64,000 nt of DNA, taken from positions 2,062,001 through 2,126,000 of the forward strand of contig JAQFVV010012536.1 in assembly GCA_028023455.1 (NCBI GenBank). The letters run 5' to 3'. The DNA is from Epiperipatus broadwayi (lineage: Eukaryota; Onychophora; Udeonychophora; Euonychophora; Peripatidae). The notes under the pieces are model-generated. The model saw only the letters and a program-made list of their open reading frames with translations, did no database searches and was not told the DNA's origin. A program made the position numbers and the translations under genes. This document shows positions 1 to 11,430 of the stretch, one piece after another; position 1 is the stretch's first letter, and each line of letters opens with the position of its first letter.

Positions 1-800
1 AGTATTCATTCTCATAGATAGTCCAGAGAGTAGTCACATCATTAATTCATTCATTTTTCCACTCCATTATTTTTATCACCAAGTTCTTCAATTCCACATA
101 TCTCTTCCCATCTCATATCATCCAACAATGTCAATCTTTTCCATCATTCTCCTTGCTTCCACTCACCATTCCCTTCAAAACATCTTTCATTAAACTGTAT
201 TTGTTTCTTAATATATGTCCAATCCAGTTTTTCTTTCCATTTCTAATTTCCTCAATCAATCTTTTTTAATTTGCTCTTTTCAAAACTTCATTTATTATTT
301 TACTCATCCAACTGATTTTTTCCATTCTTCTTCATGTCCACATCTCAAAGGTCTTCAATCTGTTCTTAATTTTATTACTTATTGCCCTCGTTTCACAGCC
401 ATATAGTCGATTCCACACATAATTACTTAATGGTCAATATCCAATACAATTTATTTGTCCATAATGTTTCCCAAATACATAAATAAATATTATAATATAG
501 TTGTTTATTTTAATTTAGTCTTGATTGATTATTTACTCCACACATAGTATTTAATTTATTTTTTTCTTAATTCTCTCTTCAAAGTTCATCAAAATATTTT
601 CTTTCTCTTAATATATGGCTCCTTTGCCAATGCTATTCTGCTTTTAACTTCATCTTTACTTCTTCCATCTTCATTTAAACAACAACCCAAATATCTAAAT
701 CTCTTTAGCAGTTGAACTATGTTATCATGAATTTTAATTTGCAGTCTTTTTGCATACCTCCTTATCCATAAACACTTAGTCTTAACCTTGATTTCCATTC
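1..800 (-). pseudogene. LINE reverse-transcriptase C-terminal remnant
   Basis: On the minus strand, 798-589 encodes a 69-residue piece including FRYLGCCLNEDGRSKDEVKS and RIALAK, the region after the RT palm found in LINE endonuclease-reverse transcriptases. Frame-broken homology continues to about position 1: near 415-350 the minus strand reads LYGCETRAIS followed by a KNRLKTFEMW-like stretch, the usual 'YGCETW' plus 'FEMWCLRR' landmarks, then basic 'NWIGHILR'-like text around 215. In an intact element this sits in the last third of a roughly 1000-residue ORF that nicks DNA and reverse transcribes element RNA. Stops and frameshifts make this copy dead. The catalytic YADD region is not in the window, because the element is truncated or continues above 800 in unrecognisable form. 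The clade is uncertain; RTE-like or a related LINE is most likely. Confidence 0.72.
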
Positions 801-2000
801 CCTATTCCTTACATCCTTCTTCCAATTTATACCTTTAATATATACACCAAACCAGTAATTCTTAACCTATGATACACATATTACTAATTATATGCAGTGG
901 ATTTACAGGTATTATGCAAAAATGAAATATTTTTGAAAAATTATATTTAAATAATTTATTCAAATAATGTAAAATTGATGTAAATATTTTTTGTTTGTTT
1001 TATGGAGGATGGTGAAACGGGAAAATTTGATCTTCTTTGGTGATATGTAGGACTCAAACTACTAAATGTCATTGCATTAAACTATATATATATATATATG
1101 TGTGTGTGTGTATGTGTGTATGTATAGCTCATGGCTCAGTTCAATAATTCTAACATATTTGTTGAGCACAAAATATGCACTTATAAATTTATGTAATATA
1201 CGTATACAGTTCAAAAAGTGTTTTATATATTTTTTTAATATTTAGATTTTCATATATTCATTTTGATATAGAATTATTAAAGTTATCAGTTTTTCTATCC
1301 ATACACAACGTAATATATAAATGTGCATTTTTTCCCTGTTTATATATATATATATTTATTATCTCTTTTCTTTAAATTATATTCATTTTGTAATGAAAAA
1401 ATAATATTTATAATGAAAAAATTAATCATTGTTTTATCAATATAAGATTATATTCATGCATTACCTTTGTTTTAAATATTTATATTTCTTCTTTCATTAT
1501 ATGTATAATTTGTTCCCATACGAGAGATTTTTTGAATGTAAGTTCTTAATTATGCGTCAAGACTTAATTAAATCGTGCCTTTTTGTGTTTTTATTGTTAA
1601 TTACTTATATTAACATTAATAAGTTTGATTAATTGTTTAATTACTGTTTTCTGAATCAGCATTTTACATTCATTAATAAAGATCAGGTAATAAAGAGTCA
1701 TTTGCAATTTAATTATTTAATATCTTCTCCGTAAACTTTTAACTCTTTTTTATCCACGTTGCAATACTGAATAAAAAAATTATATAATCCAGTTAAGAAC
1801 AAGCTGATTAAGGAGTTTTTGCACTTTAATTCTAATTTATATAAAAGTGCAGTTAAAGGTGTGAAAATTTCTAGACAAATAGTTTGAAATATATACATAT
1901 GTTTATTCATTGATAGTTCTTTATAAACATGGATGATTTTATTATTAATTTAGCTGATTATGAATTTTGTTATGCACTTATTATTTTCATATGAACTCAA
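801..2000. other. AT-rich non-coding stretch
   Basis: No gene or dispersed repeat is recognised. It holds a (TA)n(TG)n microsatellite at about 1084-1124 and further short TA runs near 1343. Two small open frames (1429-1632 and 1713-1910) are phenylalanine- and isoleucine-rich products of AT-rich composition with no domain signature. Confidence 0.5.
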
Positions 2001-2350
2001 AACAGGGCAAAACTCTTCATACAGTAGCGTTACCCAGTGCACGCCAGAGTAATCAATTTGTGTATAAAATATCTATCCAATGCGTACTCATCTAATATCT
2101 CCCCAATAGTTTCTAGTTTGTGGCTTTCATCAGTGAAGCGTCTTGGATTTGAGAACACTGTACCTAGATCCTAGGATTTAATGCAACCCTCCAGCAGCCA
2201 CCTTTTACCTTTTTAGTTAACTATAAATCTATAAGTCCAAAATGAAAACGCAAGATAGGGATTTTATGCACAAATCTCTTTGCATCCATTGATTACTCTG
2301 ACTTTCACTAGGTGGCACCACTGTATGAAGAGGTTAGCCTCTGTTTTAAC
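2001..2350 (-). repeat. Family A hammerhead repeat, decayed fold-back copy
   Basis: Left end begins near 2001 with the family A terminus (GGCAAAACTCTTCATACAG) and the right end near 2340 carries its inverted complement, giving a fold-back unit of about 350 bp. The hammerhead core lies on the minus strand: CUGAUGA at 2133-2127 is intact, but the hairpin has lost pairing and the CUAGUC after GAAA has become CUAUUG, so the cleavage triplet is gone. The middle (about 2160-2265) matches the internal segment also seen in the copies at 9002 and 60001. Confidence 0.7.
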
Positions 2351-4105
2351 AGCTTGTGTAATCATATGAATTGATGATCCTGCGATGATTCATATGAATT
2401 TCTGTAACTAAAATTTTAATAATTAAGCCTTAAATGAAATGAACATGATTATAAAAAACTTTTGATTCTGTAAATACATTATTTATATTAAAAATTTTAA
2501 AAACTAGGAAACTGAAAAATATTTTATTAATATTTTAAGTGCAATACTATTAATCTAGTGCCCTTGATTTCTAAGAATTACCAGATTAAAAACTTTGGTA
2601 GATTAAGAATAATTTGACAATGTTACTTATCTTTTACCATATTGCAAATCTACCATCTCTCTCCCAAATCTTTATATATGCAATACATGCTAATATCGTA
2701 CAATTTCTGTGGCAAATAGCTAAAGTATGTTATTACACAATACATGTCGTGATTCATAGATGGCACTTCAAGCAGCCTGGAAAGAATGCCAGTCACTTTT
2801 TTTACTTGGGCAAATGTATTATAATTACTGTCATTGTCAATATAAAATGAATTAATAGTTAGGCATTTACATCAATGCATAAAGAACACCAACAAATATT
2901 TTATAAATTTATAGTACTTTAGTCAAGAACAGGAGTATCACCTCATAATCTTGGAGATTAAATCATACTTTTCTCCCTTGCATGATTCTATTCACGATAT
3001 ATATATATTGAAAAATGTATTACAAATACAATGCCAGGAATGGTATCTCTTCAAACTAATTACCATATATAAATTAATATTAATATGCAAATGAATACTA
3101 TATGCAATTATTCAAATTAGAAATGCATGATTCTAACCAATAGAATAAAAATTATTTAATGAAATTATTGGGGGGGGGGGTGCATATTTAAATATATTAC
3201 CAATTCTAAATAGCATGCCAGGAACACATTCTATGAAACTTATTATTTACAAAGGATTATTATTTGTAATTAATCAACTTTATTATATGCTTTTGTGTGC
3301 CAACATGTCTTGGATGTATTATATATCAGAATGTTATGCTTAATAATTAGTAACACTAAATAGTTTATCACATGAAAAATATATTTAAATTAAAATCCTA
3401 AAAGTTGATTATGCAATAGTATAACATCATTAGATGTTAAATTTTTAGATATATTGCTGTTGATAACTCATGTAATATTATTTCATTTGAGTAAATATAG
3501 AGGCTGCGGAAAGAACTATATATTGCTGTATATTATTTCATTCTACTAATGTGAGCAAAGCTAGAGCTAGGTCTAAATTAATAATTATATACAGGGTTAA
3601 AAAATCTGGCCTCAAGGTCAGCACTGCAGACAGGCACTACTAAAAGAGGATAGCAGGTGGTGTTTGTTCTTGAAGTACAAATAAATATCAATGTTTATTG
3701 GTGAACTTTACTCAATGAGTAAACAAACTTTGACATAAAAGGATAACTATATTCAGTAATAGTTGTGCTTTATATAGAGATATCACTATAAGTAATATTA
3801 ATAAGTTAAGTGAATAAGAAAACTGATGTTGAGCTCATCATGCAATGAGCATACTTGTGCATCCTGGGCAAATAATTTATATTCTAGATACAGATCTGTG
3901 CATTCATTAAGAACAGTAAAATTTAGAATAATTAATAAAAATAGAAAAAAGATAATTATACATCAAACAAAAATTGGAAATTATATTTTGGTTACAAATA
4001 AACTGCTCATGCTATTCGTTTTCATAATCAGTATAATTTCCATATCTTAAATTCATTAATTAGAAAGTTTTCATATTAAAATGTTTACTAAAAAATAATA
4101 CATTT
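2351..4105. other. AT-rich non-coding stretch
   Basis: No coding signal is recognised. A run of about twelve G residues at 3170-3180 is striking in this AT-rich context. Small open frames at 2614-2850 and 3826-4050 have no recognisable domain and no neighbouring support. Confidence 0.5.
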
Positions 4106-4318
4106 TAGTAATAAATTGAAAGGTTGCTAGCCTTTCACATGGGCCTACTGTTGTTTCTCAGACAGCCAATCAGATGTTAAATAGTGGCCTTAAGAGCAAT
4201 CAGGCCTTTGTGTCAAGACCTGATCACTCTTAAGACCACTGTTTAACATCTGATTGGCTGTCTGAGAAACAACAGTAGGCACATGTGAAAGGCTAGCAAC
4301 CTTTCAATTTATTACTAA
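4106..4318. mobile_element. Near-perfect palindromic foldback (MITE-like)
   Basis: The arm starting TAGTAATAAATTGAAAGG at about 4106 is repeated inverted at the right end near 4318. The two arms match over roughly 90 bases each, with only a few differences, around a short centre near 4213. Such a structure is typical of a foldback or MITE family. The single strand would make a very long hairpin. The target duplication is unclear, perhaps TA. High arm identity suggests recent origin or gene conversion between arms. Confidence 0.75.
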
Positions 4319-4862
4319 TTTAATAATAACATGCGATTTAGACAAATAAATTTTAATAAAAATTACATAATTTTTATTTCTAATTATTAATCATGGAAAA
4401 CTCCAAAAAAATTATCTGGTTCATAAAAATGCAAATGTAAACTTATAAAAGAAGCACTAGTTTGAAAACATGGTGGGTGCTTCATAATTTTATCAAAAAA
4501 ATGAAAACTTCTTTCATTGTGATGCTTCTTTACATGCTGTTATGAATAACAAGACACTTCAACCATCACAATTCAAAAAAATAGGCTTGTAAACCATGAT
4601 AATGCTTCTTCTACTCAGGTTTTTTTCTCAAATAATTTATTATAATTATGTTATTATGTTAGCAGTTATGATATTCTAACATATAGTTTTAAATTTAATT
4701 GTCCAGGCTGATCATGTTATCTTTTAATCATCAGTCTCTTTATCACTTCGCCATTGGCACAGTTGCTGTGTAGATCTTTGGGATATATTTTATTTGATAT
4801 GGTTTCATTTTCCTTCATTCGGAAGTGCTAAACCTTAGCCTTTTGTTCTTCTCTTTCCTCTT

Positions 4863-5534
4863 TTAGGTACATCCTACCATTGGTTGGGGACATAGTGAAT
4901 CTAAATCTAACATTTCCCATGTCATAGAGAAAATGGTCTCAGGGGTTATCAGTTCATCTCTTGTTTTTGTCTGTTTTAATTTTTTCTGCATGAAGGCAAT
5001 AGGATCAAATTTATCAGGATTAAACACTAGCTTACATCTGATAAGCCATAGCAAATAATCTAGAATTAGTGTCAGTCTAATTTTTGGATAAAATCCTTTT
5101 CTGATACTGTCTTTCGGATTAGATAATTTAGCTTTATTTACCTTGATCCAACTCATTCACGTTTTTTTGAGCTGTGTTAGCTGAACACATCCAAACCTGA
5201 AATGGTTTATGGTTTCATCTTCTCTTTTACAAATCGTGCAGATTGATTCAATTCGTGAGTACCCTCTTTTATTACCCAAAAACTCATTGGTAGGTAATGC
5301 ATTGACATTGATTTTTATTAGATAATCCAGATATTTGGATTCCAAGCTTCATCTTTTGAATTTCTTTATTAATTTATCATTTGAGTGGCCTAGACTCCGG
5401 ATGTGACCTTTTAATTCAGTGAACTTCATACCGAAGGCCTGCCAGTATGTTAACTTGTTTTGGAATGTGTCTTTATCAATTATTATCCATTTCGTGAAGT
5501 CATTTAATTGAAGGGTTTTGTGTAAATTCCACAT
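4863..5534 (-). pseudogene. LINE C-terminal region with CCHC finger
   Basis: Three consecutive minus-strand frames (5534-5349, 5345-5157, 5156-4863) read through one decayed C-terminus. The middle frame has ALPTNEFLGNKRGYSR then CTICKREDETINHFRFGC, matching the zf-RVT pattern C-x2-C-x8-H-x4-C that follows the reverse transcriptase in several LINE clades. The last frame supplies the basic tail after the finger. Single stops or frame changes divide the three pieces, so the element is inactive. No RT palm is visible upstream, so it looks 5'-truncated, as LINE insertions usually are. The sequence downstream to about 4700 may be its 3' tail. Confidence 0.72.
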
Positions 5535-6479
5535 AATTATGACTAAAAATTTAAGCTAATTTGTGGGGGGGAGGGGCACATGGGTGACGACCAGTCTAGC
5601 TCCAGCACTGATTATATATGTGAATGCTGTAATTTTACTACTTGAACGTTATATTCCATTTTTAAAAATTCATCATGTGTTTATTGGTGGTAAATCAAAA
5701 ATAAGTTTATTATTATTTTTTATCTTCTATTATTTATGACTAATTAATGCAAATAAAATAAAGTAGAAGTTATAAAATAAGAAATAAAAACCAGCATTTA
5801 TATAATGTCAATTTGACTTTAAAATAAGGTAATTAAAAAATATGTTGAAATGAATTCTATAAAAATTTTATTCTCACTATTTGATTTTACATTATATTGC
5901 AACAAAGACGTAGGTTTTCTTTTTCACTTTGTAAATGAGAATGTTACCTGTTTTTTTTAACATTTGAAGAATTTCTTTGTTTTATATATACACACCCAAT
6001 TGTATTTATATAATATAATTATATGTAATATTTTTGGCACTTATTTTCATAATTGGCATTAATTTATCATTGATAAATGTATTTTGGATTGCCTCAATTC
6101 AAAATAATTAACTATCTTAGCTACCCCCTCCCCTTCAAGAAATCAAAGTATTACTCAATATTATCACTTATATATGTACAACAAACCACACACAAACTTT
6201 TTTTTATAAATTTTGATTTATTATAATATGAACTATTATGTTGTATAATAATATACACCAATGTTTCAACTATATTATTTTATAGTTTTTATCAAGGAAC
6301 AACTAAAAATACGTAAAAAAAAAAAAACAATAAATGCACATATTCCATAATACGTATAACAAAATACAAATACATCTTACTTTAAAACTCTTCTAACAAA
6401 CAATCTTATATTAAAGTATATTATTGTACCATTAAACATCACATGATCACTATTCTTTATGCTTACAAAGCTGTTTACA
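5535..6479. other. AT-rich non-coding stretch
   Basis: No gene is seen. It contains a G-rich run at 5563-5576, a short patch at about 5600-5630 resembling the start of family C's internal region, and the family A outer motif ATCACATGATCAC just before 6450. Confidence 0.45.
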
Positions 6480-6675
6480 CAGAGGCAAAACTCTCCACCA
6501 ATGCAGTCCTCTCAGATCCAAGGCTCCTCACTGATGAAAGCCACAAGCTAGAAACTAGTCTGGGAATATTGGCTGAGTAGACACTAGATAGGGATTTTAT
6601 ACACAAACCTTCCAGCACCCATTAATTACTCTGGATTGCACTGAGTGGCATTACTGTATGGAGAGTTTTGCGTCT
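6480..6675 (+). repeat. Family A hammerhead repeat, short copy
   Basis: A unit of about 195 bp bounded by family A termini: AGGCAAAACTCTCC at 6483 and its inverted complement GGAGAGTTTTGC at 6660. It is shorter than the copies at 9002 and 51053 because the left internal segment is missing. It carries the most intact family A ribozyme core (listed separately). Confidence 0.72.
6517..6573 (+). ncRNA. Hammerhead ribozyme motif, family A
   Basis: Reading 5' to 3': CCAA (6518-6521), an internal loop, CUCA, then the core CUGAUGA at 6531-6537. Helix II is AGC (6539-6541), loop CACAA, GCU (6547-6549). GAAA follows at 6551-6554, then CUAG and UC (6555-6560). The predicted cleavage triplet is GUC, cutting after 6560. 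UGGGAA and UUGG (6569-6572) can close helix I with CUCA and CCAA. The A-CUAG-U segment is self-complementary, so helix III would form best between two copies, as described for minimal type I hammerheads of Penelope-like elements. Helix II is weak: 3 bp plus an A-A mismatch where most hammerheads have G-C, so activity may be low. Confidence 0.6.
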
Positions 6676-7187
6676 GGGTATATTATTGTACATTATAATT
6701 GCTCATATTATAATGGTTCATGGGTTGCTGTATATATATATTGAAATTAATGGGCTATTTTTTAAAATAGAAGACTTGTGTTTGTTTGTTATATTTTAAT
6801 TTATCTGTATTATCACTTATGCAATAATAGTAAGTATTTTGTACATTTTTCAAAGCAAATGTTTTTGTATGTAGCGTTTATTTATCTTAAAAGATTGTTT
6901 ATTTAAATGATTTATTTAAAAAAATTGATGAGAAACTATACTTAAGAAAAATATAATGTTTGGTGATATGAATTAACTAGTCTTTTCGTAGGTTGAACAA
7001 TGGGATAAATAATTAAAAATAATATTTTTTGTTTAATACTTACAGTGTTCACTGATACATAATATTATAATCATTAATTTAAATACGTTTTATACTTGAG
7101 ATAAATGAAACATTATTTTGAAAAATTTTAAATATAGAACAGCTTCAGTCCGTTTATTGCTAATATATATATATGCGAGTGTGTGTT

Positions 7188-7573
7188 TAGAAGAACAAAG
7201 CAGAGACTCAATCCATTCAGCGAAGTATGGAGAGATGTATGTTAGGAATAACAAGAAGAGATCGAAACGAATGGGTTAGAGAACAAACAAATATCTCACG
7301 TTCTTTTAAAGAATTAACAAAATGAAATGAAACCGGATTGATATGTTGTTAGAAGAGATAGTAATAAGTAGGTAACTGAAATTTTAAATCGAATACCAAG
7401 AAAATGTAAAAAGATCTAAAAAGCGACCACATCTGAGGTGGATAAATGAAATAAGGAAATTTGCTGGTTTGATATGGAGAAAGGGAACATAAGTCAGAGA
7501 AACTGGATTAAACTTGAAGAAACATCCTTCCTGCAATGGATTGATAATAGTAGAAAATGATGATGATGATGAT
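7188..7573 (+). pseudogene. RTE-like LINE tail ending in TGATGA repeats
   Basis: From 7196 the plus strand encodes the landmark that follows the reverse transcriptase in RTE-type LINEs: an 'AQRSMER' type helix, then LGITRRDR (around 7236-7266), with further frame-broken text, then 'RPHLRWINEIRKFAG' around 7430-7475. It ends with WID-NSR just before a short TGATGATGATGATAATA tail at 7556-7577. RTE elements typically end in such short tandem repeats instead of poly(A). The matching copy at 38552-39165 confirms the family. This copy starts within the C-terminal domain, so it is 5'-truncated, and several stops show it is dead. Confidence 0.75.
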
Positions 7574-7577
7574 AATA

Positions 7578-9001
7578 AGGGTAATTACATCACCTAATTT
7601 GAAATTATATGATTTAAAACAATGTTTAAAGTAATAGCACTGATACTAAAAATAATACATACACACTGACATATATAATATACTTTTCAATCTTCTAGTC
7701 CTAATTAATCATCAAATATGACATTAGGAATTTGAAATATGTAAATTTTATTTAGTTGCATAGATATAGCTTAATGATATAATGGAGTCTAAAGTTTAAA
7801 ACATATCCAAAATAAATTGTTTTAAGAAAGTAATTAGCATTAACAGATTACCATATAGTCTATTATTTTACCCCAGTTTTCACTTTCCTCTACTTGTCAT
7901 TAAGAAAAACTTAGCACATACATATATAAATATTAAAAGCCTAAAGTTAAACTAGTCAATAAGATAATTAAATTACCCCAAATTCAAAATTAATTGAGAT
8001 TAGTCACAGAAAATAAATTCTATAATATAACCAATAGTTTTCCTATCGAGGCAGACTTCTCAAATGCAAAGCACTAAAAACATATCAACAAATATATACT
8101 ATTTCCCACAATTCCCAATGACATCCCACACATTCTTAATTTTAAAAGAACCTTTAAATAAATTAATAGCTTCAGAATCATAATTTTTTCATAATACTAA
8201 TTCTTTTTTTATTTCATTTCTTTCAAAGAAACAAATAGTGCCATCTGTGTCTTTTTCATGGATATATGTGGTACATCTTGACTTTTCACAATTTATCTTA
8301 AAATTCAATATCAAAAATGTAAAGATCCAGGTTTGATCCCCATGTTAATACTTTCACTGGTTAGATCAGTAGTGAAGAAGAGAGAAGAAATAATATCACT
8401 CAAAATATTGTGTTGAATGCTAACCCACATATATTTAGAAAAGTTTATTTAATTTAAAGTTTAAAATTTTTAAAGGCATCTAGTTCTTAGTATTAGATGA
8501 TAGAAATATTCCATCAAATAATTAATATTAAAATAACATCATCACACACCTCCAGACAAACATGTTCAAAGAGTGTTAGTATTTTAATATGATTAGCAAG
8601 TTCTAATTTAAATTCACTAGAATGTTTCCTGAAGGTTAGGATTATTAAATGATAATATTGTCTTTTTTAAAAAAGTAGTTTTGTTCCTCTAGTTCATCAC
8701 AATTTTCTATAGTTTGAATACAAGTGTCAAACTTTCTGTGCTCACAACTTTTCCAGAAATCACTTTATGGAATTGTATTAATGATTATTACTAATCATTC
8801 ATCAAACTAGAGTTTATCTGTTGCCCAAGTATACTCTTCGTTCTCATTTAGTGTTATAAAAGCATCAACACCCGAGTTTCTTTGGCCATGTTGATAATTT
8901 TGATAACTTACTATTATATTTTAAATGTACAATGAGTAGTGCAGTTATGTGGTTTTGATAATCACATGATCACATTCTTTATGTTTAAACAATCTGTTTT
9001 C
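7578..9001. other. AT-rich non-coding stretch with one SINE fragment
   Basis: No gene is seen apart from the SINE-like patch listed at 8328-8425. The family A outer motif (ATCACATGATCAC) lies at about 8961-8973, directly left of the family A copy starting at 9002. Confidence 0.45.
8328..8425 (+). repeat. tRNA-like SINE fragment
   Basis: CCAGGTTTGATCCCCATG at 8328 resembles a pol III B box (GGTTCGANTCC). The body that follows (GAAGAAGAGAGAAGAAATAA, then TATCACTCAAAATATTGTG) is found again inverted at about 53940-54050, where the B-box version is better preserved. The A box is not visible here, so this copy is probably 5'-truncated. Confidence 0.5.
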
Positions 9002-9352
9002 ACAGAGGCAAACTCTCCAAACAGTAGTGCCACTCTGTACAGATCTATACAACTACACAAGCTAATGAGCTTAACTTGAAAACATTATTGTGTTTTTATT
9101 TTGGACTCAAAGCTTTATAGTTGGTTAGAACAGTAAAAGGAAGCTGCTAGAAGGTTGCATTACATCCTAAGATCTAGATGCAGTACTCTCAGATACAAGG
9201 CTCCTCACTGATGAAAGTCACAAGCTAGAAACTAGTTTGGGAATATTGGATGAGTGGGCACCAGATAGGGATTTTATGCACAAACCTTCCTGCATCCATT
9301 GATTATTCTGTTTTGCATTGAGTGGCATTACTGTTTGGAGTTTTGCCTCTGT
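9002..9352 (+). repeat. Family A hammerhead repeat, longer copy
   Basis: Bounded by AGAGGCAAACTCTCC at about 9004 and its inverted complement near 9330-9349. It retains the internal segment containing 'TTGGTTAGAACAGTAAAAGG' and 'CATCCTAAGATCTAGATGCA', which is shared with the copies at 51053 and, in reverse, 2001, 60001 and 61088. The hammerhead core lies at 9195-9253. Confidence 0.7.
9195..9253 (+). ncRNA. Hammerhead ribozyme motif, family A, slightly altered
   Basis: CUGAUGA at 9208-9214, helix II AGU with loop CACAA and GCU (one G-U pair), GAAA at 9228-9231, then CUAGUU. The cleavage triplet is GUU instead of GUC, still a legal NUH but usually slower. Distal helix I retains only CAA with UUG. 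Confidence 0.45.
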
Positions 9353-9689
9353 GATTTTGATAATATCTAATTACAGATTATTTATATTCTGTTGAAAATA
9401 TAAGTAAAATTTAATTGCTCTAGAATATTTTTATACGAAATCAAAAATTTAAATGATTTTTATGGAATTTTCTTATGAATATTCAGTTCTTAAGTGCCTT
9501 TTTGAAGGAAAAAATATATTGAAAATCACATGCTGGATTATGTACAGTAATGAATATGTTCAAATAGGATGATATCTCTCATCATTAGGAAACTAATCAA
9601 ATATCAGTTTTTGTTTTGACAAACAAAAGTTAATCAAAACTTTATAAATAAGATTTACAAAATTGTCTTATTTTTGTCATAATATCAGA

Positions 9690-9895
9690 CAATCTATGTA
9701 ATATTAATATCATCTATGTTTTTTTATTATTTTTATAATGCTTTTTTATAATCCACTAGACAGTTTTGATTGTCCCAGTAATCTTCTTCAGAACTTCTAC
9801 TTGCTGGGACAATCGAAACTGTTTAGTGGGTTATAAAAAAGCATTGTAAAAAATAATAAAGAACATAGATGATATTAATATTATATAGGTTTGGT
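9690..9895. mobile_element. Family D foldback element
   Basis: Inverted arms: AATATTAATATCATCTATG at about 9700 matches its complement CATAGATGATATTAATATT near 9865, and inside these ATGCTTTTTTATAA pairs with TTATAAAAAAGCAT. The centre contains CCCAGTAATCTTCTTCAGAA. Two further copies lie at 47495-47640 and 47655-47880. On the minus strand the centre reads CUGAAGA, AGAUU-loop-AAUC, AAAACUG: a hammerhead-like order with a broken GAAA. Confidence 0.68.
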
Positions 9896-10885
9896 AATGC
9901 AGTAAGAAAGTTAAAGTTATGAGACAATCTAATTTGTTAGAAAAGTGTGTAATCTTTGGAAGGGGTAGAAGTGAAGTAAAAAGGTAACCAGAAATAAGAT
10001 TAATAGATTACATAATCATTATAATGAATGTGGATTTAAGCAGCATGAAAAACTAAGATAATATGTGTGGTCAGGAGGAAGACTATCCATATGATTTCTA
10101 GAAAGATAATATTGAATTATTTTTGTTCGGAATTAATCACCGATATGTTATGTAGAATAATAATCATTTGTAAGAGCAGATGGAATGTAAAAAAGAGATA
10201 CCACTGATGAGGATCGAGTATTTTATTGCTTGGTAAAAATAATCAAATGGTTTATTGATCCGAATTCATAAGAATTTTAAATACTGGAAGTCACATTATA
10301 TGGTACCTGAACTTGGTGTAATAGTCTGACAACTGCACTCGGCATTATTGCTTTATAAAAGAGTATTGAAAGATATTGTCTAGAGGTGGATTATTTGAAA
10401 GAACATTCCTACCTATGTGTGTGTGTGTGTGCATGGCAATATTAAATTTAAATGCCAAAAAAAATAATATTTAAATTCTATTTTATTTAACCACTTCTCA
10501 GCAGTTGCTTGTGATCTTATACGGCCAATCTTATTCAAGTTGACATTATTTTGGTAAAAAAAAATATTATTTGAAAATCGCAAAAATTATGCAATGTACA
10601 TAGTATGCTCTCACAGATTAGAAATATAAATGGATCACTTCAGGTTAAAAAGATTACCATTATCTTTTTATATCAAAAAAATAGTGGAATTTGTAGATGT
10701 TTAATGTTATGGTTTTCTATCTTATTTTACCTTCTAGCTAAGAATTTCTATATATATTTAATATCCAATAACTGGATAGAATCCTTATTTGTTTTTGGAC
10801 TGGCCATCTGGATAAAAAATCCCTAGTCTTCGTGGAACCTTAAAAAAATTTCTGCCTTGCATTTATTTACTAAATTAACAGTAGA
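9896..10885. other. Non-coding stretch
   Basis: No gene or repeat family is recognised. A (GT)n run is at 10415-10432. The open frame at 10605-10826 is hydrophobic with no domain signature. Confidence 0.45.
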
Positions 10886-11430
10886 AATTCTCCATACAGT
10901 AATGCCACCAAGTGCAAGCCTTCATAATCAATGGGCGCAGTAAGGTTTGTGCAAAAAATTCCTATCTAGTGCCTACATATCCAATATCCCCAAACTAGTA
11001 TCTAGCTTATGGTTTTCATTAATGAGGCTTGTATTTGGTGGCTTATACTTAGCTACCTTTAGAAAGAAGCAAAATTTTCCATACAGTGGTGACACCCAAT
11101 GCAAGCCATAGTAATCAATGGATACAAGAAAGTTTCTGCATAAAATCTCTTTCTAGTGTCTACTCATTCAATATCCCCAGACTAGTATCTAGTGTGGTTT
11201 TCATCAATGAGGCTTGTACTTGGGGCTCATACTTAGTTACTTTTTTAAAAAGGCAAAATTTTCCATACAGTAGTCCACCCAGTGCAAGCCAGAATAATCT
11301 ATGGATGCAAGAAGATTTGTCCATAAAATCGCTATCTAGTACCTATTCATCCAATATCATCAGTAAGGAGTCTTGGATTTGAGAGCTCAGCATCTTCTAG
11401 TTCGTAGGATCATGTGATGTTTTGATGATT
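10886..11430 (-). repeat. Tandem array of three family A units
   Basis: The unit start TCCATACAG recurs at 10891, 11078 and 11262, giving head-to-tail periods of 187 and 184 bp. Each unit then has the family A series: 'CAATGG' block, 'TTGTGCA-AAAAT', 'CTATCTAGT', 'CAATATCCCCA', 'ACTAGT'. The ribozyme is on the minus strand. In units 1 and 2 the core has decayed (CUGAUGA to UUAAUGA and UUGAUGA; GAAAC to GAUAC). Unit 3 has lost the hairpin. The array ends near 11430 with 'ATCATGTGATGTTT', the family A outer motif in reverse. Confidence 0.72.

Noticed and set aside
9690-9895. Family D as a functional hammerhead
   Set aside because: CUGAAGA and a pairable helix II are present, but GAAA is AAAA in both CUGAAGA-bearing copies and helix I does not pair, so only a relic can be claimed.
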